Assembly: GCA_002746535.1 (NCBI GenBank) | Contig: NVWA01000006.1 | Span: 81,411 to 145,410, forward strand | Reading direction: 5' to 3' | Length of the DNA: 64,000 nt | Source: Planctomycetota bacterium | GTDB lineage: Bacteria > Planctomycetota > GCA-2746535 | Shown here: in pieces, positions 54,304-62,765 of the stretch | How positions within the stretch are numbered: position 1 is the first letter of the stretch | Layout of the letters: each line of letters opens with the position of its first letter | Position numbers and translations under genes: made by a program | The notes under the pieces: model-generated | The model's input: only the letters and a program-made list of their open reading frames with translations | What the model was told of the DNA's origin: nothing | The model's database searches: none

Positions 54304-54527
54304 TTTATATTATTATTTTCTTCTTCTTCTGTTTCTTCAATATCCCACGGCTTTCTCAGGGCATATGCAGTGAGACATGATAAAAGAAAAGAAGAAAAAA
54401 TAGATGCTGTGACCCAAGTAGGGAAACCGTAAGTGATCGATTTATCTAAGGAATCCCAATACCACGGAACCCCAAATACAAATGTGAGTATAAATAGAAT
54501 GCTTAAAATTATATTTCTAGTTTTCAT
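54300..54527 (-). CDS. Small two-helix membrane protein (DUF3311/DUF485-like)
   Basis: This 75-residue protein has two membrane segments at about residues 7-25 and 38-58 and an acidic C-terminal tail ('EETEEEE'). 'VFGVPWYWDSLDKSI' fits the small proteins often encoded next to sodium:solute symporters, where they are thought to be accessory subunits. It overlaps the symporter start by 4 bases and lies 17 bases after the potassium channel gene. Confidence 0.8.
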   Translation of the reverse strand: MKTRNIILSILFILTFVFGVPWYWDSLDKSITYGFPTWVTASIFSSFLLSCLTAYALRKPWDIEETEEEENNNIK

Positions 54528-54544
54528 TTCAATTAATTATAATT

Positions 54545-55591
54545 TTAAATGTCTTTGGGGCGTTCACTTCCTATAAGAATTATTTGATCGTTTTCAAAAA
54601 CCTCATAGTCATCATCAGGATTTAAATGAACAGATTTTCCTTGTTTAACACCAATAAAGATATAACCATTACTTGAGAAATACTCTCTGAGTTCTTTGAT
54701 CGATTTTGCATGAATTAAATTAATGACGTATATTTGCTGTCCAAAAGTATTAGTTGTTAAATCATAAATAACCTCTTTGGTTCCAGGGTCCATAAGTTCT
54801 TGGATCATAACATTCGTTGTGAATTCAGTTATGCATATAACGCTATTTGCTCCTGCAGCTTCTAGTAAATTGATTTTTTGAGAATCAATGCATTCGCAAA
54901 TAATTGGTAGGTTTGAGCTTATCGTTCTGATCATTAAAGTGATACCTAAATTTTTATCATCGGAGGAAGAACTATTGGGATCATAGGCTAATATTAAAAT
55001 ATGTTTTGAATTAATGATATTGGCTCTTTGTAAAACATCTTTATGGCTTGGATTCCCTTTGATAAAAAAGATATCTACGTCATCCAATTCCTTGGGGAGT
55101 TCTGGTAAATCTTCATCTATCAAAACTATTGATAAATCTTTTGTTTTTAAATCTGTTTGAAGTTCATCAATAATTTGTTGTACTCGATTTAAATCATTGT
55201 AATTTATAATCACAATATGATCATTGTATTTTGTAGTAAGCATACCTCTGGCTCTCCTTGATTTTGATTCTAAAAGTTTAGCTGCGACTTCAGACAAGAT
55301 ATATCCTAAAATGCTTATGCCTACAACCATAGTTGGTAAACCAATTAAAAATCTTCCGGCAAGTGTTTTGGGATATAAATCGCCATACCCCACGGTTGTC
55401 ATGCTCACGAGGGACCACCATAAAGAATCCAAAAAGGTTATAGGTTTTTTAGCATATTCGTCATATTCTACTGCATAAAAACCAACAGAAGAATATATCA
55501 AAATAAGCCCCATCAATAGAAGTAATTTAACACTTACAAATGACATATATTTTTTAGCAGAATAGATATATTTTAAATAGAGTGAAAGCAT
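54545..55591 (-). CDS. Two-helix potassium channel with RCK (TrkA) domain
   Basis: This 348-residue channel subunit has two membrane helices (about 20-42 and 80-105) flanking a pore loop with the selectivity filter in 'WWSLVSMTTVGYGDLYP'. The cytoplasmic part has a TrkA-N/RCK Rossmann domain ('DHIVIINYNDLNRVQQIIDE', with 'INYN' where many have GxGxxG) and a TrkA-C-like domain ('YIFIGVKQGKSVHLNPDDDY'). The layout is that of MthK-type ligand-gated potassium channels. The RCK glycine motif is degenerate, so the classical NAD-binding mode is doubtful. It begins the run that continues with the symporter. Confidence 0.92.
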   Translation of the reverse strand: MLSLYLKYIYSAKKYMSFVSVKLLLLMGLILIYSSVGFYAVEYDEYAKKPITFLDSLWWSLVSMTTVGYGDLYPKTLAGRFLIGLPTMVVGISILGYILSEVAAKLLESKSRRARGMLTTKYNDHIVIINYNDLNRVQQIIDELQTDLKTKDLSIVLIDEDLPELPKELDDVDIFFIKGNPSHKDVLQRANIINSKHILILAYDPNSSSSDDKNLGITLMIRTISSNLPIICECIDSQKINLLEAAGANSVICITEFTTNVMIQELMDPGTKEVIYDLTTNTFGQQIYVINLIHAKSIKELREYFSSNGYIFIGVKQGKSVHLNPDDDYEVFENDQIILIGSERPKDI

Positions 55592-55779
55592 TCAAGCCTA
55601 GAAATATTATTTTAAAATTATTGATAGGCGAATTCTAAGAGAAAAAGTATATTTGGCAATTTTGAAATTAAAGAAACACCCTCAATTGAAGGGATAAATC
55701 AATAAAAATTTCATTGAATTATCCTTTTAGAGTTTAATTGAAAAGTGGAAATTACTCTTGCTTAGCTTCTTTTTTTTGA

Positions 55780-57810
55780 TCATTTGGTCAATAAATCACT
55801 TACTTTGTATCTAGTTGTCCATGTTTTTATGGGGGGGCTATAGCCAACTCGCATTAGCATGATTTGTCCATTTGTATTAATATCAAGATCAGGAAAAAAT
55901 TTTGAAAAATCATTCGCTCCTTTTTTAATCATTTCATGGTGCTTTTTATCAAAATTAATTAACCCTTCAGTTGCATAACGATAAAGGAAAAAGTTGACGG
56001 TAGTCATCGGTTGCATTGAGATTCCAAGGTCCGTTAGCTTTAACCAAACTCTCTCAAGTGCTCTGCCTCCATCAATATAAGATTTATCTGAGAAATCTGG
56101 TATTGATAATAAAAAACATGCAGAAGATTTACTGATACCTTCTTCTGTTTTTTTGGCAATGACCTTACTAAAACCAAATTTGTTTAAAAACTTTTGCGTT
56201 GACCATTTTCTTGTAAATTTAAGCATCATGTTTCCAGCTAAACCAGCTTCTAAATTATCTAATGGGAATCCACTTTTTTTCTTTTTAGCTTCTTCATAAG
56301 TGTAATGAATATTATGATGTAATGTTTCATGAACTGTTTTTGTTTCAGTTCTGACTTCACCAAATACTTCTAAGATTTTTCTTAACTGTTTTAAATTTTG
56401 TTGTCCTTCAACTTTATGAAATTTTACATTAGGGAATAGATTTAATTCAGATTCAATTTCTTCGCAGACATAATTTTCAAGGGGCTTTTTCAAATATGGT
56501 TTTCTGTTTACACATCTATCCCATATGTATCTGTGCATGTAGTCTGGTTCAATAGTATCTAATGGTCTGAAAGTAATTTTGGCTGCTAGATCGTTTGTTT
56601 CTATTGAAAAGGTCTCTATGACCGTTTCTAACCTAAATTGGGTGGCAGCAATTTTCATGTTTTCAATTAAAGCGCCTATGGATATTAGTCCAGCTTTGCA
56701 TTTTAAGTTAAAAAAGGAATTATCAGCTTCTTTATTGATGAATATCCTTACGCAGTTTGCATCTATTTTAAAATTCCAGGGTTGAATATTTTCCCCTGAA
56801 GGTGCTTGTATACCAGCTTGGATAAGATAGTTTATTAGAGTTTCTGGGATTGAATTGTTTTCTAATGTAACTTCTGGAATTTCTGGTTCCGGTTCTTTTT
56901 CTAACGAAACACTTCTAATGAATTTTTTTGTAAGTTTAATTTTTATCTTTTGAATAGGGTTTTTGTTTCCAAACCATAATCTTCCTTTTTTTGTTTTACC
57001 AAGATAAGGATCAATGGTAAGAAAATGAGGCGCATACTTTACATCTTTTCTTTTAAGTAGAATTTTAGTCGCCATAGTTGATGCTACAGAAGCAGCCATG
57101 AGACAACCAATTCCAAGAGAGGGAACTTTTTTTATTTTTGGTTGAATGGCAATAGGTGATATGTATTCTGCATGCAAAGATTTTGGGGCAATGGATAATA
57201 CCAAATGAATGAATTTATTTTCATCATCCATGTCTTCGGTAATACATGAATATTCATGGAAGCTCATGCCTTTAATTGGTGAGAAGGCAATAATAGATGT
57301 GCCGAAACCTAAAGGTGCCGCAGTTATTACAGGTATTCCTTTTTCATATGCTTTCTTAAAAAGTTTTAGTCTTACATCAATTACGAACACATCTAAGCTA
57401 TCAATTAGTAAGTCAACCCCTTCGAGAAACTGATCGATATTATCATCTGTGACTCCATCAGGAAAGGTCGTGAAATTTAAAAATGGGTTTATCTCATAGG
57501 CTTCATTCATCATGGAATCTAGCTTTGGATTCCCAAAATTAGAAATTTTTGCGCCATATTGTCTGTTAACGTTTACGGGATCAAAAATGTCGAAATCAGC
57601 AATATTGAAATTGGTAAAGCCAGTCCGGACTAAAGTTACTAAATGTAAACCACCAACACCACCTAGACCGGGAATGGCAATTCTTTTGTGTCTTAAGTCT
57701 GCCATTTCTGATTTACTTAAGAATCCAACATTTCGTGAAAATGCTAATGAATGATAGTCTTCTAGGCTAGTAAATCCTAATTTTCTTGCTTTAATCTGTT
57801 GTTCATTCAT
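55780..57810 (-). CDS. ThiF/E1-like - nitroreductase fusion (MoeY / Rv1355c-like)
   Basis: The product is 676 residues from ATG 57810; the frame extends to TTG 57825, and neither start has a good Shine-Dalgarno. Residues ~25-285 form a ThiF/E1 ATP-binding domain: 'GLGGVGGLHL' (loop at 48-54), 'DFDIFDPVNVNRQYGA', 'DLLIDSLDVFVIDVRL'. Residues ~325-670 form a nitroreductase-like flavin domain ('AGIQAPSGENIQPWNFKI' near its start). The same fusion is known as MoeY/Rv1355c in Mycobacterium, annotated for molybdopterin synthesis on weak evidence. Activity might be adenylation of an acid followed by flavin-linked redox. It is divergent from a TetR gene with a shared palindrome. Confidence 0.88.
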   Translation of the reverse strand: MNEQQIKARKLGFTSLEDYHSLAFSRNVGFLSKSEMADLRHKRIAIPGLGGVGGLHLVTLVRTGFTNFNIADFDIFDPVNVNRQYGAKISNFGNPKLDSMMNEAYEINPFLNFTTFPDGVTDDNIDQFLEGVDLLIDSLDVFVIDVRLKLFKKAYEKGIPVITAAPLGFGTSIIAFSPIKGMSFHEYSCITEDMDDENKFIHLVLSIAPKSLHAEYISPIAIQPKIKKVPSLGIGCLMAASVASTMATKILLKRKDVKYAPHFLTIDPYLGKTKKGRLWFGNKNPIQKIKIKLTKKFIRSVSLEKEPEPEIPEVTLENNSIPETLINYLIQAGIQAPSGENIQPWNFKIDANCVRIFINKEADNSFFNLKCKAGLISIGALIENMKIAATQFRLETVIETFSIETNDLAAKITFRPLDTIEPDYMHRYIWDRCVNRKPYLKKPLENYVCEEIESELNLFPNVKFHKVEGQQNLKQLRKILEVFGEVRTETKTVHETLHHNIHYTYEEAKKKKSGFPLDNLEAGLAGNMMLKFTRKWSTQKFLNKFGFSKVIAKKTEEGISKSSACFLLSIPDFSDKSYIDGGRALERVWLKLTDLGISMQPMTTVNFFLYRYATEGLINFDKKHHEMIKKGANDFSKFFPDLDINTNGQIMLMRVGYSPPIKTWTTRYKVSDLLTK

Positions 57811-57829
57811 TTGAATATATATCAAAAGG

Positions 57830-57859
57830 ATTACTTTACCGACCGGTCGGTAAAGTAAT
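57830..57859. promoter_or_regulatory. Perfect 30-bp palindrome, probable TetR-family operator
   Basis: The half-site ATTACTTTACCGACC is followed directly by its exact reverse complement. The core ACCGACCGGTCGGT is a typical TetR-family operator form. It lies in the gap between the divergent tetR gene (start 57892) and the ThiF/nitroreductase gene (start 57810), 19 bases from the latter and 32 from the former, and would overlap both promoters. Confidence 0.88.
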
Positions 57860-57891
57860 ATAAGTTTTAATAGTAGAGTGTCAATACAATT

Positions 57892-58491
57892 ATGAACGCA
57901 GTTAACCTTGAAAAGAACATTAAAAAGCGTGAAAGGTTTTTAAATATAGCGGCAGCTTTATTTGCGAAAAAGGGATATCAGGCTTGTACTGTACAAGAAG
58001 TCGCCGATGAAATGTCATTAAGCAAAGGTGGCTTTTATTGGCATTTCAAAAGTAAGGAAGAGCTGTACATAGAAGTTTGCGAATCATATTGTACTTCGAG
58101 TATTACTATTATTGCCGATATCTTGTCTGAAGAGAAATTAACGTATGATTTATTTTTATCGGGTCAGAATAAATTAATTGATTCTTATTTAAAAGATCCT
58201 TTGCAAATAGATTTAGTTTTAGAATTCTATTCAGAGGCGAAGAGATCAGATGCCATTCATAAAGAATTAGTAAGTTTGTCACATGAACGTGATAAAGCGC
58301 TTGTTGTTTTATTTACTAGATTAATTGATGAAAAAGTAATTAATATAAAAAATGCTGAAACGACTTCTAAATCTTTAGTATCGCTCGTACTAGGCTTATT
58401 ATTAAAATTCTCATTGTTAAAAGATGTAGATTCGCTTCGGAGTGAATTTAATTCATCTTTACTTATTCTTTGTCCCAAATATTCAGAATAA
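57892..58491 (+). CDS. TetR-family transcriptional regulator
   Basis: This 199-residue regulator has the TetR N-terminal DNA-binding domain: 'RFLNIAAALFAKKGYQACTV', then helix-turn-helix 'QEVADEMSLSKGGFYWHFKS', then 'KEELYIEV'. The C-terminal ~140 residues are helical and divergent, as usual for the ligand-binding half. The perfect palindrome 32 bases upstream is its likely operator, so it probably represses itself and the divergent ThiF/nitroreductase gene and releases on binding a small ligand. It is followed 17 bases later by a lipoprotein hydrolase gene, perhaps in the same transcript. Confidence 0.95.
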   Translation: MNAVNLEKNIKKRERFLNIAAALFAKKGYQACTVQEVADEMSLSKGGFYWHFKSKEELYIEVCESYCTSSITIIADILSEEKLTYDLFLSGQNKLIDSYLKDPLQIDLVLEFYSEAKRSDAIHKELVSLSHERDKALVVLFTRLIDEKVINIKNAETTSKSLVSLVLGLLLKFSLLKDVDSLRSEFNSSLLILCPKYSE

Positions 58492-58508
58492 TTTAATTTT
58501 AATCATTC

Positions 58509-59459
58509 ATGAATCGAATAATATTTCTACTTCTGCAATGTCTTCTGTTTCAATTTATATTAATTGGATGTAAAAGTAAATTTGATTTCAAAAATAAAAC
58601 CGTATATCTTGTAACGAATAGAGAAAAAAGTTCCTTTAAAAATCAATTCAGAGATCACGTAGGTGATCAAAATGTATGGTTACATGTTCATACCAATACA
58701 GGAAAATATAAATACGAAGAACAAAGCAAAGAAAATTACTTTAATTCATTTTTCAAAAAATTAAATGGTAATGATTTAATTGTCTATATTCATGGTTCTG
58801 GAAAATCAATTAAAACAGTTACCAAAAGATCTATTCGGATTTCATCAATTTATAAGAAACCTGTAGTAGCCTTTGATTGGGCAACTCACAAAACGCCTGG
58901 ACCATTGATTTACCGCAAGTCACGAGCGATGGCGAAAAAATCAGCCACCTATTTAAACGATTTTTTAAAAGAATTATTTGAATATAAAAATTTAAATTAT
59001 AAACACGTTAAAATTCATTTATTCTTGCATAGTCTTGGAAACCATGTGTTTGAATCTCTTGTAGCCTTAGAAGGGTATAATCCGAAAGAGCATCCTTTTG
59101 AAAATATTATTTTTAGTGCAGCTGATATTATTGAGGATGATCAAAAAGTTCTATTCGAAAAGCTTAAGAAATTCAAATCAAATGTATTTATTTTTTTTAA
59201 TAAAGGTGATTTTGTTTTATGGTGGGCAGAATTATTTATTTGGAAAAGTCGCTTAGGTAAGAATGTGGCTAGATCAATTGATGACAAACACATTCATTTT
59301 ATTGATTTGAGTAATGCTGATAAAGTTGGGCATCGGCATGAGTATTTGTTTCATCCATCTAAGAACCTTTTGCAATTTATAAATAATATTTTAAATGATT
59401 CAGTATTAGATAAAAATGTGTTTGTCAATAAAAACGAGAATATTTGGACTTTGAAGTAA
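58509..59459 (+). CDS. Lipoprotein with alpha/beta-hydrolase fold (DUF900-like)
   Basis: This 316-residue protein has a lipoprotein signal (hydrophobic residues 4-19, lipobox Ile-Leu-Ile-Gly-Cys at about 17-21). The body resembles DUF900-type alpha/beta hydrolases: 'DLIVYIHGSGKSIKTVTKRS' (oxyanion-loop region), 'PVVAFDWATHKTPGPLIYR', nucleophile Ser in 'IHLFLHSLGNHVFESL', and a late His in 'HRHEYLFHPSKN'. The usual G-x-S-x-G is H-S-L-G-N here, as often in this family. It is probably a periplasmic esterase or lipase of unknown substrate. It follows the TetR gene closely. Confidence 0.82.
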   Translation: MNRIIFLLLQCLLFQFILIGCKSKFDFKNKTVYLVTNREKSSFKNQFRDHVGDQNVWLHVHTNTGKYKYEEQSKENYFNSFFKKLNGNDLIVYIHGSGKSIKTVTKRSIRISSIYKKPVVAFDWATHKTPGPLIYRKSRAMAKKSATYLNDFLKELFEYKNLNYKHVKIHLFLHSLGNHVFESLVALEGYNPKEHPFENIIFSAADIIEDDQKVLFEKLKKFKSNVFIFFNKGDFVLWWAELFIWKSRLGKNVARSIDDKHIHFIDLSNADKVGHRHEYLFHPSKNLLQFINNILNDSVLDKNVFVNKNENIWTLK

Positions 59460-59471
59460 TTGATCATTATC

Positions 59472-59510
59472 ATAATAAAACGGGAGTCAAAGATGACCCC
59501 GTTTTATTAT
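59472..59510. terminator. Strong bidirectional terminator
   Basis: ATAATAAAACGGG (59472-59484) pairs with CCCGTTTTATTAT (59498-59510), and an inner GTCA/TGAC pair closes an AAGA loop, with one bulged A. A-rich and T-rich arms flank the GC core, so it can stop transcription from both the hydrolase gene and the convergent folE gene. Confidence 0.9.
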
Positions 59511-60199
59511 TATAGTGCTGAGGATTTGTTTTTGAGTTGATCTAGAAATTCTCTTTTTGTATTATCTTCTTTAAATTTCCCGGAGTAAAATGACGTAATT
59601 GTTGAGCTAGTTACGTCTTGAACACCTCGTGAAGATACACATAGATGTGCTGCATCTATTAACACGGCAACATGTTCTGTTTTTAAAGAGATTTGTAGCT
59701 CTTTGCCAATTTGTTGAGTAAGCCTTTCTTGAACTTGAGGCCTCTTTGCAAAATAATTTACAATACGATTTAATTTTGAAAGCCCAACGACTCTTCCACT
59801 TGAAATGTATGCCACATGTGCTCTACCAACAATTGGTAAAAAATGGTGCTCGCAAGTTGAATGTACTGTAATATCTTTTTCTATCAACATTTCGTTGTAA
59901 TTGTAGCTGTTTTCAAATGTTTTCATTTCAGGTTTATTTTTAGGATCTAAACCTTGAAATATTTCTTTGACAAACATTTTTGCCACTCGACTAGGGGTTC
60001 CTGAGAGACTATCGTCTGTCAGATCTAATCCGAGGGTTTCCATAATTTCGGTGAAATTCTCTTTAATTTTTTTGATCTTTTGTTCATCTGAAAGGGCAAA
60101 AGCATCCGGTTTAATCGGAGTATCTGCTGAAGTCCCTACATGGTTTTCACCAATTGACTCGATGAAATCAAGGTCTTGTAACCTTTCTTTGATAGTCAT
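59510..60199 (-). CDS. folE: GTP cyclohydrolase I
   Basis: The product is 229 residues from ATG 60199, which has AAGGA at 8-base spacing; the frame runs on to 60283 without a ribosome site. The enzyme converts GTP to dihydroneopterin triphosphate, the first step to folate and pterins. Motifs are 'SRVAKMFVKEIFQGLDP', the zinc/active-site 'HSTCEHHFLPIVGRAHVAYI', 'VVGLSKLNRIVNYFAKRPQV' with 'QERLTQQI', and the second zinc Cys in 'AHLCVSSRGVQDVTSSTIT'. About 40 N-terminal residues are extra and probably flexible. No other folate gene is adjacent. Confidence 0.96.
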   Translation of the reverse strand: MTIKERLQDLDFIESIGENHVGTSADTPIKPDAFALSDEQKIKKIKENFTEIMETLGLDLTDDSLSGTPSRVAKMFVKEIFQGLDPKNKPEMKTFENSYNYNEMLIEKDITVHSTCEHHFLPIVGRAHVAYISSGRVVGLSKLNRIVNYFAKRPQVQERLTQQIGKELQISLKTEHVAVLIDAAHLCVSSRGVQDVTSSTITSFYSGKFKEDNTKREFLDQLKNKSSAL

Positions 60200-60392
60200 G
60201 TGTGATTTCCTTCTATTAGTTTTTTGAATTTGCCACTTTAGAACCATTCTAAAGTGAGCTGAATATTCTACTAGATTGGACAATATTAACTATAAAAAGT
60301 CGTTGATTTGTAATTTTAATTACAGTTTTATTTTAAATAATTGATGAAATTTTCATTAGTGGCACTTAATTATTCACCTTGATTGTTCTTAG

Positions 60393-61586
60393 TCAATCTA
60401 GAAGAATTCTCTTAGATTTTTTAAGAGCTGCCCATACTAAATCGCCAACTTCTAATTTACTTTCTTGTTCCTCAACTGCTTCCAGTTTGGCATCTGTAAC
60501 AGGGTGCGGATCTACAAATAAACTACAACAATCTTCGTAGGGTCTTATGCTGATATCATAAGTTTCAATTTTTATTGAAATGTCCACTATTTCATTTTTA
60601 TCAAAAGATATTAAAGGTCGATATATTGGAAGTTTTGTGGCTTCTTCAATGACAGCCATACTATCTAAAGTTTGACTGGCAACTTGTCCCAGATTTTCAC
60701 CTGTTACAATTCCTTTAGTTTTCTTTTTAAATGAATAAATTTGAGCGAGTCTCATCATAAATCTTCTTGTTAATATAACAGCGTATCTAGGATCACATTT
60801 GTCTCTAATTGCTTCTTGTATCTCCGTTAGATGTATCATATAAAGAGACAGCTCATCTTGATTTTTTCGTAAGTTAATTGCTAACTCTTTTACTTTATTC
60901 AATGCTTGATCACCAGTATATGGATGACTATGAAAATATAAGGCCACTAATCGTGCGCCTCTTTTTTGCATTAAATATCCTGCGACGGGGGAGTCGATCC
61001 CGCCACTTAATAGCAATGACAATTTCCCTGAAATCCCAACAGGTAAACCACAGGGTCCTTTTATTTTTTTTGTGGCTAGATATACCGAGTCACTATGTAT
61101 TTCAACTATGATTATAATTTCAGGATTATCTAAATCTACAGACCAAGATGGGGCTAACTCTAAAACTTCAGCTCCTAAAAGTTGACCCACTTGAACGCTA
61201 TTTTTATCGTAGTTTTTATTTGGTCTGATGCATTTAATAGCAAAGGTCTTCTGTAGCTCTTTTTGTGGATGTTCCTTTGTGAATTCAGTTACATTTTGGA
61301 CGATATCATCCCATTCTAGAGAAACTTGCTTGGCTGGATAAACAGCAACAACACCAAATACTTTTGAACATAATTGGGTGATAAGATCAACATCTGCTTG
61401 CGGGTGCAATGTGATTTTTATACGCCCTCTGATACTTCTGATATTTCCATAATGTTTGCCCCTTAATTTATTTTGGAGATTATTAATTAGCTTTTTTTCA
61501 AATAAATGACGTCGTCCTTTTTTTAAGGCGATTTCACCATAAGTAATAATAATTACTGCTTTGTTTTCTTCGGATTTTTCATTCAT
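60393..61586 (-). CDS. thiI: tRNA 4-thiouridine sulfurtransferase ThiI
   Basis: This 397-residue protein has an N-terminal ferredoxin-like plus THUMP tRNA-binding part (about 10-170, 'GRIKITLHPQADVDLITQLC') and an adenylating PP-loop domain beginning 'KLSLLLSGGIDSPVAGYLMQ'. 'IVTGENLGQVASQTLDSM' and 'IYRPLISFDKNEIVDISIKI' are typical of ThiI. It lacks the C-terminal rhodanese domain of the E. coli enzyme, like the Bacillus type, which takes sulfur directly from a dedicated cysteine desulfurase. That partner is encoded directly upstream with a 4-base overlap, supporting a role in s4U tRNA modification, with or without thiamine synthesis. Confidence 0.95.
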   Translation of the reverse strand: MNEKSEENKAVIIITYGEIALKKGRRHLFEKKLINNLQNKLRGKHYGNIRSIRGRIKITLHPQADVDLITQLCSKVFGVVAVYPAKQVSLEWDDIVQNVTEFTKEHPQKELQKTFAIKCIRPNKNYDKNSVQVGQLLGAEVLELAPSWSVDLDNPEIIIIVEIHSDSVYLATKKIKGPCGLPVGISGKLSLLLSGGIDSPVAGYLMQKRGARLVALYFHSHPYTGDQALNKVKELAINLRKNQDELSLYMIHLTEIQEAIRDKCDPRYAVILTRRFMMRLAQIYSFKKKTKGIVTGENLGQVASQTLDSMAVIEEATKLPIYRPLISFDKNEIVDISIKIETYDISIRPYEDCCSLFVDPHPVTDAKLEAVEEQESKLEVGDLVWAALKKSKRILLD

Positions 61587-62701
61587 AATATATTTATTAG
61601 TTCCTGTAAAAGCTGATCTACTTCTTCTTCGGTTGTATGGTAGCCAAATGAAATTCTTAGTATCCCATCATTAAAAGATTCGCCTAAGTCTAAGAAATCA
61701 TAATTTTGATTTCTTTTATTAGATTTTTCTGAACAGGCGCTTCCGGAAGATACAAAGATGTCTTTTTCTTCGAGTTGGTGAATTAAAATTTCACTTTTTT
61801 TATTTTTTATGGCGATTAAATTTATAAATGGGCTGCGGTCTTTTCCTGGTTCAGGGCCGATCCATTTAACATCATGATTATTTTTAAATGCGGTAAACAA
61901 TTTATGTTGCATAGTGGCAATTTTAGCGGTATTTAAATCTTGAATTTCTTCGATAGCTTTAGCCATACCTACAATAGCCGGTAGATTTTCGGTGCCACTT
62001 CTGAATTTATTTTCTTGTCCACCACCATCAATTAAAGGTGACAAAGAATTTGTGGGACCTTTTATGATTGCTCCAATTCCTCTTGGGCCATGAAATTTAT
62101 GGGCAGACAATGTAAAGTAATCAGGTAGATCATTTGATGCTGGTAAAGGAATTTTCCCGAACCACTGAACGCCATCGACGTGAAATAATGTTTTAGGATT
62201 TAGTTCTTTGATTATATTTTTTATTTCTTTGATGTCTTGGATTGCGCCGATTTCATTGTGGACGCCTATAATGCTAACTAGTTCAGTCGTATCCCTCATC
62301 TTAACGGCAACCGCTTTTGGTGTAATTATTCCTAAATTATTGGGCACAATAAATTCTATCTCATAACCCATGTCTTCTAAATAGCTTTTAGTACTTAATG
62401 TGGAAGGGTGTTCAAAGCTGGAGATTAAAATATGGTTTCTTCTTTTATTTGGTTTATGGACACCACATTTTAAAACGGTTTGATTGGCTTCAGTAGCACC
62501 ACTTGTAAAAATAATTGATTCAGGTGAAACATTAGCTTTGTCCGAAATGATCTTTCGAGAGTCCTGTAAAATATTAGCAGCACTTACACCTAATCGATGT
62601 AAAGAAGATGGATTTCCAAAATTTTCTTGCATGGTGGTTGCCATGCAACTGATAACACTTTGGAAAGGTTTTGTTGTAGCGGCGTTGTCTAAATATATCA
62701 T
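61583..62701 (-). CDS. Cysteine desulfurase (NifS/IscS family)
   Basis: This 372-residue PLP enzyme begins 'MIYLDNAATTKPFQSVISCM', contains 'FTSGATEANQTVLK', the PLP-binding Lys in 'YFTLSAHKFHGPRGIGAII', and the persulfide-forming Cys in 'FVSSGSACSEKSNKRN', a class I type loop. It releases sulfur from cysteine. Its stop overlaps the thiI start (ATGA), so it is most likely the sulfur donor for ThiI, as NifZ is in Bacillus, rather than a general Fe-S cluster enzyme; no iscU or suf gene is near. Confidence 0.94.
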   Translation of the reverse strand: MIYLDNAATTKPFQSVISCMATTMQENFGNPSSLHRLGVSAANILQDSRKIISDKANVSPESIIFTSGATEANQTVLKCGVHKPNKRRNHILISSFEHPSTLSTKSYLEDMGYEIEFIVPNNLGIITPKAVAVKMRDTTELVSIIGVHNEIGAIQDIKEIKNIIKELNPKTLFHVDGVQWFGKIPLPASNDLPDYFTLSAHKFHGPRGIGAIIKGPTNSLSPLIDGGGQENKFRSGTENLPAIVGMAKAIEEIQDLNTAKIATMQHKLFTAFKNNHDVKWIGPEPGKDRSPFINLIAIKNKKSEILIHQLEEKDIFVSSGSACSEKSNKRNQNYDFLDLGESFNDGILRISFGYHTTEEEVDQLLQELINIL

Positions 62702-62765
62702 ATTATTTTGGCAATTGAAAAAAGGCGCGTTATTTTAGCGAAGTTCTATTTCCAGTAAACTATAT

